From positions 1 to 52,510 of the forward strand of contig JABGQU010000003.1 in assembly GCA_018648605.1 (NCBI GenBank): a DNA stretch of 52,510 nucleotides, in the 5' to 3' direction. Below, in pieces: positions 18,388 through 25,561 of the stretch (its first letter is position 1; every line of letters starts with the position of its first letter). The stretch is from Anaerolineae bacterium (GTDB taxonomy: Bacteria; Chloroflexota; Anaerolineae; Anaerolineales; Villigracilaceae). The translations under genes and the position numbers were made by a program. The notes below the pieces were generated by a model, which was given only the letters and a program-made list of their open reading frames with translations, made no database searches and was not told where the DNA came from.

Positions 18388-18861
18388 ATGACCCACAACA
18401 AACAGCCCGGCTCTAAAATGTGTTTCGTCTGCGGACAAGAGAATCCATTCGGATTGAAATTGGATTTTTACGAAACTACCTCCGGCGAAGTGACCGTCGA
18501 TTACATCGCGCCCGATCATTTTCAAGGCTATCCCGGGATGCTGCATGGCGGCATCGCCGCAACGATCCTGGACGAAGTAGCTGGTCGCGCTCATATAGGC
18601 AATAATCCGCCCCGCTTCATGTATACCGCTAAATTGGAGATCAAATACCGTAAAAACGTCCCTGTCGGACAGCCGTTGACGATCATTGGCAAAGCAGGCA
18701 AGGATCGCGGTCGCATGGCTGAGGGCTGGGCAGGAATCTACGATAACGAGGGCAAACTCCTCGTCGAAGCGAATGCGCTGCTCGTCAATCTGCCCGAAGA
18801 GGCACTCGGTTCCGCCAATCTGGAAGAATTGGGTTGGAAAGTTTATCCAGACAAAGAATAA
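18388..18861 (+). CDS. PaaI-type hotdog thioesterase
   Basis: This 157-residue single-domain hotdog protein begins with a Cys-containing motif MCFVCGQENPFGL, common in PaaI-like thioesterases. It has the core GMLHGGIAATILDEVAGRAH near residues 51-70, whose Gly-Gly and Asp/Glu are typical of acyl-CoA thioesterases. The later TAKLEIKYRKNVPVGQPL strand also fits. It probably hydrolyses an acyl-CoA in the cytoplasm. It lies seven bases behind the GT-C-like gene and is likely co-transcribed. The FAD subunit gene follows after 83 bases. Confidence 0.85.
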   Translation: MTHNKQPGSKMCFVCGQENPFGLKLDFYETTSGEVTVDYIAPDHFQGYPGMLHGGIAATILDEVAGRAHIGNNPPRFMYTAKLEIKYRKNVPVGQPLTIIGKAGKDRGRMAEGWAGIYDNEGKLLVEANALLVNLPEEALGSANLEELGWKVYPDKE

Positions 18862-18944
18862 GAGAAGAAAACAACCAAAAATAAGTGCCCTGCCGAGTAT
18901 AATAAGGATACTTATTTTTTATCTTAACACACGGAGGATTTTCT

Positions 18945-19691
18945 GTGATTACTACATATCATCGCCCAAAGACCTTAACGGAAGCCTTAACGCTCATTGC
19001 CCAGCCGAAAACATATCCACTTGGCGGCGGGATACAACTCAGTCAGTTCAGCGACGAAGCATTTAAAGTCGTCGATCTGCAAGCCCTTGCCCTGAACGGA
19101 ATATCTAAAAAAGGCAGCACACTTGAGGTCGGCGCTACCGCGACCTTGCAAGCGCTGCTCGAAACGCCCGATCTCCCCGATTCGCTTAAGAAAGCCATCC
19201 AACACGAAGCCAGCCTGAACACGCGCAATACCGCCACCGTTGCAGGCACATTGGTCGCGTCAGATGGGCGCTCGCCCTTTGCCGTGATGATGATGGCTCT
19301 GGATGCAAAAATTACCTTGCGCGACACGAATAATGAAGAAGAAAATATCCAAATTGGCGACCTTTTACCGTTGCGTGAAGAGAAACTTCAAAAGAAACTC
19401 ATTACCCAAATCAGCATCCCTACTAACACCAAATCTGCTTACGAATATGTTGCCCGTACGCCAGCCGATAAAGCCATCGTTTGTGCAGCGCTAACGCAAT
19501 GGTCAGCAGGGCGAACGCGCCTCGTGCTTGGTGGCTGGAGCACATCTCCCGCATTGGCGATGGACGGCAAAGGCGCAGAAGGCATTGAAGCCGCTGCCAA
19601 GAACGCCGCCCATGACGCTACCGATGCTTGGGCTTCAGCAGAATATCGCCAGGATGTGGCTGCAACGCTGGCACAACGCTGCCTGGCTTAA
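18945..19691 (+). CDS. Molybdenum hydroxylase FAD-binding subunit
   Basis: This 248-residue protein is the FAD-binding (medium) subunit of xanthine-dehydrogenase-type enzymes, similar to YgfM. It starts TYHRPKTLTEAL and has YPLGGGIQLSQF near residue 24, the first FAD-binding loop. RNTATVAGTLVASDGRSPF near residues 94-112 is the second FAD loop. It is shorter than the 280-300 residues of XdhB proteins, and the C-terminal CO-dehydrogenase-flavoprotein domain looks reduced. The GTG start is backed by a GGAGG ribosome site ten bases away. The matching Mo/Fe-S subunit is not adjacent but 6 kb downstream on the same strand. It should shuttle electrons from the Fe-S centre to NAD or to a flavoprotein such as YgfK. 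Confidence 0.88.
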   Translation: MITTYHRPKTLTEALTLIAQPKTYPLGGGIQLSQFSDEAFKVVDLQALALNGISKKGSTLEVGATATLQALLETPDLPDSLKKAIQHEASLNTRNTATVAGTLVASDGRSPFAVMMMALDAKITLRDTNNEEENIQIGDLLPLREEKLQKKLITQISIPTNTKSAYEYVARTPADKAIVCAALTQWSAGRTRLVLGGWSTSPALAMDGKGAEGIEAAAKNAAHDATDAWASAEYRQDVAATLAQRCLA

Positions 19692-19755
19692 TCAAATATA
19701 AACCTGACAGGTCTTCGTCAGGCTTCGCCCTTTTATTAGTACAACAGGAGTCATT

Positions 19756-22671
19756 GTGACCACTATTCACGGTTTTGAACTGATCAAAGAACAAGATATT
19801 CCCGAGATGAACACGAAGGCACGCCACTTTCGTCATGTGAAAACCGGCGCTGAGCTTCTCTCATTAGAAAACGACGACGAAAATAAAGTTTTTGGCATCA
19901 ACTTCCGCACGCCACCCAGATCATCGAACGGTATCGCACATATCCTCGAGCATTCCGTACTGGCTGGCTCCGAGAAATATCCCGTTAAAGAACCCTTTGT
20001 AGAATTGCTCAAAGGCTCGCTGCAAACTTTTGTCAACGCCTTCACTTTCCCGGACAAAACCTGTTACCCCTGCGCCAGCCAAAACCTGCAAGATTTTTAT
20101 AATCTGGTTGATGTCTATGTCGATGCTGTTTTTCACCCCCTCCTTCAAGAACATATTCTCGATCAGGAAGGCTGGCATTACGAACTGGAAGACCCTGACC
20201 AGCCAATGATCTACAAAGGCGTAGTCTTTAACGAGATGAAAGGCGCCTACTCAGACCCTAATCGCATTTTGGGTAACGCAAGTCAACATTCGCTCTACCC
20301 CGATCACGTTTACGCGCTCTCTTCGGGCGGCGACCCGAAAGTGATCCCCGAACTGACCTACGAAGAATTCGTCGGCTTCCACAAAGCCTATTACCACCCA
20401 TCCAATTCGAAGACGGTTTTCTACGGGAATGATAATCCCGATGAGCGCTTACGGATAATGGATGCGTATCTCGCGGATTATGAACTTGCTCCCGCGCAAT
20501 CAGAAATCCCCCTGCAACCAAGCATGGATGTGCCACAGGAGATCAGCGTCCCTTACGCTGCCAGCGACAATGAAGCCAAAAGCTACTTAACCCTTAACTG
20601 GCTGCTCCCCGAACAAGGCGATGCAGAAACCGCATTAGGTTTCAAAATATTGGCACATATCCTTTTGGGCAGCCCAGCATCTCCTCTGCGCAAAGCATTG
20701 ATCGAATCAGGCTTGGGTGAAGATCTGGCAGGCATCGGCCTCGAAGACGAAATGCGCCAGATGTATTTCTCAACCGGATTGAAGGGCATCGACCAAAACG
20801 ATGCGACCCAAGTTGAAACTTTGATCAACGAAACGCTTACCGATCTTGCGTCTAATGGCATTGACTCCGATACCATCGCGGCATCCATGAATACTGTCGA
20901 GTTTCGTTTGCGTGAAAATAATACCGGCGGCTATCCGCGTGGGGTGATCGTCATGCTCCGCGCACTGCAATTCTGGCTTTATGAGCACGACCCGATCGCG
21001 CCGCTGGCATTTGAAGCACCTTTGAACGCGCTTAAAGCACGGCTGGCGAGTGGCGAGAAATATTTCGAAGACCTAATCCAAAGCCATTTTGTCGGTAACA
21101 AGCACAGGACACGCGTGTTACTCGTCCCGGATACGGAACTCTATCAACGTGATGAAACTGCCGAACGCGAGAAGTTGGCAGAGATCCAATCCAAAATGTC
21201 TGCTGAAGAAATAGAAGACGTTGTCCGCACGACGAAAGAATTGATCGAAATTCAAAATACGCCCGACACCCCTGAAGCGCTAGCGACGCTACCTGCGCTC
21301 AAGCTCGAAGACCTGGACAAAGAACAAAAACTCATCCCGATCAGCGAAGAAAACATCCAAAATATCCCCGTGCTGCACCATGACCTGGCGACCAATGGCA
21401 TCCTGTATCTGGAGATGGGTTTTGACCTGCATGTGCTGCCCGAAGATTTGCTGCCATACACAGCCCTGCTGGGACGTGTCCTGCTCGAAATGGGCACGGA
21501 GACAGAAGATTTCGTGAAACTCTCGCAGCGTATCGGCAGAGATACAGGCGGCATTTACCCGGATGCATTCACATCTACGATCTGGAACAGCAATAAAAGC
21601 GCAGCCTATCTCTTCTTGCGCGGCAAAGCGACCGTTGAACAAGCTGGAAAACTTTTTGATATTTTGCGCGATGTTCTCCTGACCGCAAACCTGGATAATG
21701 CAGAACGCTTTAAACAGATCGTTTTGGAAGAAAAAGCCGGCTTGGAATCTGCGCTCATCCCATCCGGGCATATGGTCGTTCATGGGCGTTTGCAATCGAA
21801 GTTCCATGAAGCGGGCTGGCTTTCCGACAAAATGGAGGGCATTGATTTCCTTTTCTTCCTGCGCGAACTGGCTGAAATGATCGAAAATGATTGGGCGAGC
21901 GTGCTTGCAGATCTGGAAAGCGTGCGTGATCTGCTCGTCAACCAGAACACCCTGCTTTTCAATATAACTTGTGAGGCAGATGCCTGGAGAATGATCCGAC
22001 CGCAACTTGCAGAGTTGGCTTCTGCGTTGCCCAAGAATGCTGTCAACACCGCAGCCTGGTCGCCAGAATTTGGTAACGAGCCTGAAGGCTTGACCATCCC
22101 TGCGCAGGTAAATTATGTAGGCAAAGGCGCCAATCTTTATTATCTGGGCTATGAGCTGAGCGGCACAATTGGCGCGATCACGCGTTATCTTGGCATGACC
22201 TGGCTCTGGGAAAAGGTACGTGTGCAAGGCGGCGCCTATGGCGGATTCTCGGTTTTTGATATGAAATCAGGTTTATTCAACTACCTTTCTTACCGTGATC
22301 CGAATTTACTCGCCACACTTGAGAATTATGATGGCACAGCTCAATTCCTGAAAGACCTGGAACTGAGTGACGAAGAATTGGCCAAGGTCATCATCGGCGC
22401 AATTGGCGGCTTGGACGCTTATCGGCTGCCTGACGCGAAGGGATACACATCTATGTCGCGTCATCTAGCGCATATCGATGATGACTTCCTCCAAAAATAT
22501 CGTGAGGAGGTTTTGGCAACCACACAGGCTGACTTCAAAACCTTCGGGAGTTCTTTAGCGAAGGCGAAAAGCGTCGGGCACGTGGTTGTGCTTGGCTCTC
22601 AAGAAGCGATCGAGGAAGCGAACGAGAATCTCGGGAAGAAAGAAAAACTCAAGATTATTAAGGTGATGTAA
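19756..22671 (+). CDS. M16C zinc metallopeptidase (presequence-protease type)
   Basis: This 971-residue enzyme belongs to peptidase family M16C, related to mitochondrial PreP/Cym1 and bacterial insulinase-like peptidases. It degrades peptides inside a closed two-lobed chamber. The inverted zinc motif HILEH is at residues 62-66, with the third ligand Glu160 in FNEMKGAYSDP. Conserved blocks KGSLQTFVNAFTFPDKTCYP and ASQNLQDFYNLVDVY follow the zinc motif. The C-terminal lobe has RVQGGAYGGFS near 829-839, the substrate-binding arginine and glycine region. The length is full and there is no signal peptide, so it is cytoplasmic. The GTG start has CAGGAG five bases upstream. It follows the FAD subunit gene by 64 bases but has no obvious functional link to it. 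Confidence 0.92.
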   Translation: MTTIHGFELIKEQDIPEMNTKARHFRHVKTGAELLSLENDDENKVFGINFRTPPRSSNGIAHILEHSVLAGSEKYPVKEPFVELLKGSLQTFVNAFTFPDKTCYPCASQNLQDFYNLVDVYVDAVFHPLLQEHILDQEGWHYELEDPDQPMIYKGVVFNEMKGAYSDPNRILGNASQHSLYPDHVYALSSGGDPKVIPELTYEEFVGFHKAYYHPSNSKTVFYGNDNPDERLRIMDAYLADYELAPAQSEIPLQPSMDVPQEISVPYAASDNEAKSYLTLNWLLPEQGDAETALGFKILAHILLGSPASPLRKALIESGLGEDLAGIGLEDEMRQMYFSTGLKGIDQNDATQVETLINETLTDLASNGIDSDTIAASMNTVEFRLRENNTGGYPRGVIVMLRALQFWLYEHDPIAPLAFEAPLNALKARLASGEKYFEDLIQSHFVGNKHRTRVLLVPDTELYQRDETAEREKLAEIQSKMSAEEIEDVVRTTKELIEIQNTPDTPEALATLPALKLEDLDKEQKLIPISEENIQNIPVLHHDLATNGILYLEMGFDLHVLPEDLLPYTALLGRVLLEMGTETEDFVKLSQRIGRDTGGIYPDAFTSTIWNSNKSAAYLFLRGKATVEQAGKLFDILRDVLLTANLDNAERFKQIVLEEKAGLESALIPSGHMVVHGRLQSKFHEAGWLSDKMEGIDFLFFLRELAEMIENDWASVLADLESVRDLLVNQNTLLFNITCEADAWRMIRPQLAELASALPKNAVNTAAWSPEFGNEPEGLTIPAQVNYVGKGANLYYLGYELSGTIGAITRYLGMTWLWEKVRVQGGAYGGFSVFDMKSGLFNYLSYRDPNLLATLENYDGTAQFLKDLELSDEELAKVIIGAIGGLDAYRLPDAKGYTSMSRHLAHIDDDFLQKYREEVLATTQADFKTFGSSLAKAKSVGHVVVLGSQEAIEEANENLGKKEKLKIIKVM

Positions 22672-22677
22672 AAAAGC

Positions 22678-22751
22678 TTCACCACAGAGATCACGAAGTA
22701 CACAGAGAAAAACTATAAAAACGCTGTGTTTTCCAAGTGCTCTGTGGTGAA
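22678..22751. repeat. Nested inverted repeat of the 'caccacagag' type
   Basis: TTCACCACAGAG (22678-22689) and CTCTGTGGTGAA (22740-22751) are perfect 12-base arms, with a nested ACACAG/CTGTGT pair inside. It fills the space between the peptidase and methyltransferase genes. A half copy, ttcaccacagag, occurs near 42573 beside another gene. Confidence 0.75.
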
Positions 22752-22774
22752 TAACCTTTTATTCGCAAAAACAA

Positions 22775-23860
22775 ATGACTCTCCCCCTCAACACCATCCT
22801 GCACGGCGACGTGACCGAAAGGCTGAATTCTCTCCCCGAGAATTCGGTCGATTTGATCTTTGCCGACCCGCCTTATAATCTGCAACTTGAAAAGGATTTG
22901 TGGCGGCCAAATATGACCAAGGTCGATGCGGTGGATGATGAATGGGATCAGTTCAGCTCTTTCGAACAATACGATCTTTTCACAAAAGCGTGGCTCACAG
23001 CCGCAAGACGTGTCCTTAAAGAAACCGGCACAATATGGGTGATCGGTTCGTATCATAATATCTATCGCGTTGGCACCATTTTGCAGGATTTAGATTACTG
23101 GATTTTGAATGACGTACTCTGGATCAAGACCAATCCCATGCCAAATTTTCGCGGCGTTCGTTTTGCTAACGCCCACGAAACATTGCTTTGGGCACAAAAA
23201 AGAAAAGGCGCAAAATATACCTTCAATCATTTCGCAATGAAGGGCTTAAATGGCGATAAACAAATGCGCTCCGATTGGGTATTGCCGACTTGCACAGGAA
23301 AAGAACGTATTAGAACGAATGGCGTAAAGGCGCACGCCACACAGAAGCCCGAAGCTTTGCTTTATCGCGTGATCTCATCTTCGTCCAAACCCGGGGATGT
23401 GGTGCTAGACATCTTTTTTGGGAGCGGTACGACAGGCGCGGTGGCGAAGAAGCTGCACCGCAATTGGATCGGGATCGAGCGTGATGAAGGCTATATCGAA
23501 GTGGCGCAAGCGCGAATAGACGCCATCGACGTTTCAGAATATCGGGAAGATGTTTTTCTGGCGGGCGTTAGATCAACGGAAGCACGCATCCCTTTTGGTA
23601 GCCTGTTGACAAACGGGAGCCTCTCTCCCGGGGAGCGTCTCTGGTTTGGTGAGCGGAGCGATATCCACGCTACGATCCTTGCCAATGGACATGTCCAATG
23701 CGGAGAGATGGTTGGCTCCATCCATAAAGTTGGCAAGGCTCTCAAAAATGCCCCCTGCAACGGCTGGGAGTATTGGTATTATGAAGAAAATGGTGAACGT
23801 AAAAAAATTGACGAATTGCGGAAACGCATCCGCAAGGAAATGGTAAAAGAACTCGAATGA
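22775..23860 (+). CDS. ccrM: CcrM-type DNA adenine methyltransferase (predicted GANTC)
   Basis: This 361-residue beta-group N6-adenine methyltransferase has its catalytic DPPY at residues 31-34 and, later, the SAM-binding FFGSGTTGA near 214. From DPPYNLQL through KVDAVDDEWDQF, VIGSYHNIYRVG and ANAHETLLWA it follows Caulobacter CcrM closely as I remember that protein. It also carries the CcrM C-terminal domain (about 255-361: RIPFGSLL...GSIHKVGKAL...CNGWEYWYYE), needed for DNA recognition. It should methylate GANTC sites. No cognate endonuclease gene is adjacent, so it looks like a solitary regulatory or epigenetic enzyme. No ribosome site is seen before the ATG. The stop overlaps the next start by four bases (ATGA). 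Confidence 0.92.
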   Translation: MTLPLNTILHGDVTERLNSLPENSVDLIFADPPYNLQLEKDLWRPNMTKVDAVDDEWDQFSSFEQYDLFTKAWLTAARRVLKETGTIWVIGSYHNIYRVGTILQDLDYWILNDVLWIKTNPMPNFRGVRFANAHETLLWAQKRKGAKYTFNHFAMKGLNGDKQMRSDWVLPTCTGKERIRTNGVKAHATQKPEALLYRVISSSSKPGDVVLDIFFGSGTTGAVAKKLHRNWIGIERDEGYIEVAQARIDAIDVSEYREDVFLAGVRSTEARIPFGSLLTNGSLSPGERLWFGERSDIHATILANGHVQCGEMVGSIHKVGKALKNAPCNGWEYWYYEENGERKKIDELRKRIRKEMVKELE

Positions 23861-25509
23861 AAAATAATCGCTGGATCATCATAGGTATTGCTTTTCTCAT
23901 CGCAGTAGCGGCAAGCAGCTATTTTTGGGCGAACGCTCAAATGGATGCGCTCTATGCCTACCGTTCATTACTACACGACACTCCGCCTGCCCCTGGCGAG
24001 AGATTCACCTGGGCGCAGGAAGAACCTGTTACACGCCGAGTTGTTTTCATTTTGGTGGACGCGCTGCGCAATGACACAGCCCAGAACGCAGAAGTGATGC
24101 CCTTTCTAAACGAATTACGCGCACAAGGCGCCTGGGCAACGTCGTACAGCCAACCCCCCTCCTATTCAGCACCGGGCTATAGCGTACTAGGAACAGGTGC
24201 CTGGCCGCATCTCAGCGATGGGCCTGTCTTGAATCTTGACTATGCCGATATCCCCACCTGGACACAGGATAATCTCTTCTCTGCCCTTCATCGTGCCGGG
24301 CTAAAAACTGCGCTCTCAGGCTATTACTGGTTTGAGAAACTCGTCCCGCAAGCTGATGTAGATGCCAGTTTCTACACACCCGACGAAGATGATAACGCAG
24401 ATCGTAATGTTGTAGATGCCGCCACTCCCTGGTTGGAATCGGGTGAATATCAGTTCGTTTTCATCCATCTCGACCAAGTGGATTATGCCGGACATCACGA
24501 AGGCGGACCCCAAGACCCACACTGGGATGCGGCAGCCACGCGTGTGGATGGCTACATTAGCGAAATCGTTTCGCTCCTGGATTTGGAACTTGATACCGTT
24601 ATCATCACATCCGATCACGGACAAATTCCCCGTGGGGGACACGGCGGCGACGAAAGCATCGTGCTAACCGAACCTTTTGTGCTCGTTGGCGCAGGCGTAG
24701 TCCCCGGACAATATCCCGACACCGAAATGGTGGATATTGCGCCAACATTGGCTGCACTGCTGGGAGCAAATATCCCCGCTACCAGTCAGGGGCACGTTCT
24801 CTTTGATATGCTGGCACTCTCCGCGGAACAAAAAGAAATCGTAGCCATTGCACTGGAAGCTCAGCAACGTCAACTTCATTCGCTATACGCAGAAGCCATT
24901 GGCGACCCATTGCCCATCCGCGAAGACATGGAGTTTGTCACAGGCACAAATTTCGCGATTGACGCAATGTTGCTTCAGCAACAAGACAAAGAACGCCGAA
25001 TGCGTTTCAACCTTCCCCTTGCCCTTTTTGTATTTCCTGCCTATCTGATCTTTAGGAACTGGAAAAAAGTCAGATGGCTTTTTAGCGGAGCAGTTGCTTA
25101 TTTCGTCCTGTTCAATATTTACTATGCCTTTATCGCTAAAAGGACCTACTCGCTCAGTTCAGTTGCGAGTCTCGAAAGCTTCATTCAATTCAACGCCGTA
25201 ACAGCCGCTCTCCTTCTGGGAGCGATCTGGCTGGTCAGCATGCTAAAACTTGGCACCTTCAAAAATGGACCTCGTGAAAGCGCAGAAAATACGCTTTTGC
25301 TAACAACTTTCACGCTTTATCTATTATCACTGCCTGTTTTATGGAACTACGCCGTCAACGGCTTGGTCACAACCTGGTTCCTGCCAAACTTCCCGATCAT
25401 GTTCAGAGGCTTTCTTGCACTGATCCAGAGCATTATGCTCGCTGCGGTTGGGATCATGTTAACAGGTATAAGCGCGTTGGTGGCACAATTCGCGCAGAAA
25501 AAATCTTAA
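23857..25509 (+). CDS. Membrane-anchored alkaline-phosphatase-superfamily enzyme
   Basis: This 550-residue protein has an N-terminal membrane anchor (residues 7-25) and an extracytoplasmic catalytic domain of the phosphodiesterase/nucleotide-pyrophosphatase and GPI-ethanolamine-phosphate-transferase type. About five membrane spans follow from residue 385. Metal-binding motifs are FILVDALRND near residue 66, the nucleophile region QPPSYSAPGYS near 100-110, FIHLDQVDYAGHHEG near 207-221, and SDHGQIPRGGHGGDE near 252-266. The layout, soluble domain then several spans, resembles PIG-N/PIG-O-like proteins. It may transfer or remove a phosphate-linked head group of a lipid or glycan; the substrate is unknown. 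Its start overlaps the stop of the methyltransferase gene. Confidence 0.8.
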   Translation: MKNNRWIIIGIAFLIAVAASSYFWANAQMDALYAYRSLLHDTPPAPGERFTWAQEEPVTRRVVFILVDALRNDTAQNAEVMPFLNELRAQGAWATSYSQPPSYSAPGYSVLGTGAWPHLSDGPVLNLDYADIPTWTQDNLFSALHRAGLKTALSGYYWFEKLVPQADVDASFYTPDEDDNADRNVVDAATPWLESGEYQFVFIHLDQVDYAGHHEGGPQDPHWDAAATRVDGYISEIVSLLDLELDTVIITSDHGQIPRGGHGGDESIVLTEPFVLVGAGVVPGQYPDTEMVDIAPTLAALLGANIPATSQGHVLFDMLALSAEQKEIVAIALEAQQRQLHSLYAEAIGDPLPIREDMEFVTGTNFAIDAMLLQQQDKERRMRFNLPLALFVFPAYLIFRNWKKVRWLFSGAVAYFVLFNIYYAFIAKRTYSLSSVASLESFIQFNAVTAALLLGAIWLVSMLKLGTFKNGPRESAENTLLLTTFTLYLLSLPVLWNYAVNGLVTTWFLPNFPIMFRGFLALIQSIMLAAVGIMLTGISALVAQFAQKKS

Positions 25510-25561
25510 TAAAAACAAATAGGTCTTCCTTCAACAGAAAGAAATACCAAAAGGAGCACTC

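Noticed and set aside
21289-22227. Long minus-strand open frame opposite the M16C peptidase gene
   Set aside because: It is a shadow of the peptidase gene, with no recognisable domain or ribosome site.
22775-25509. Methyltransferase plus alkaline-phosphatase-superfamily gene as a BREX/Pgl-type defence system
   Set aside because: BREX pairs PglX with cytoplasmic PglZ and several other genes. Here the methyltransferase is CcrM-like, the phosphatase is membrane-anchored with external metal motifs, and no BrxC-type ATPase, Lon-like or RNA-binding partner is present.
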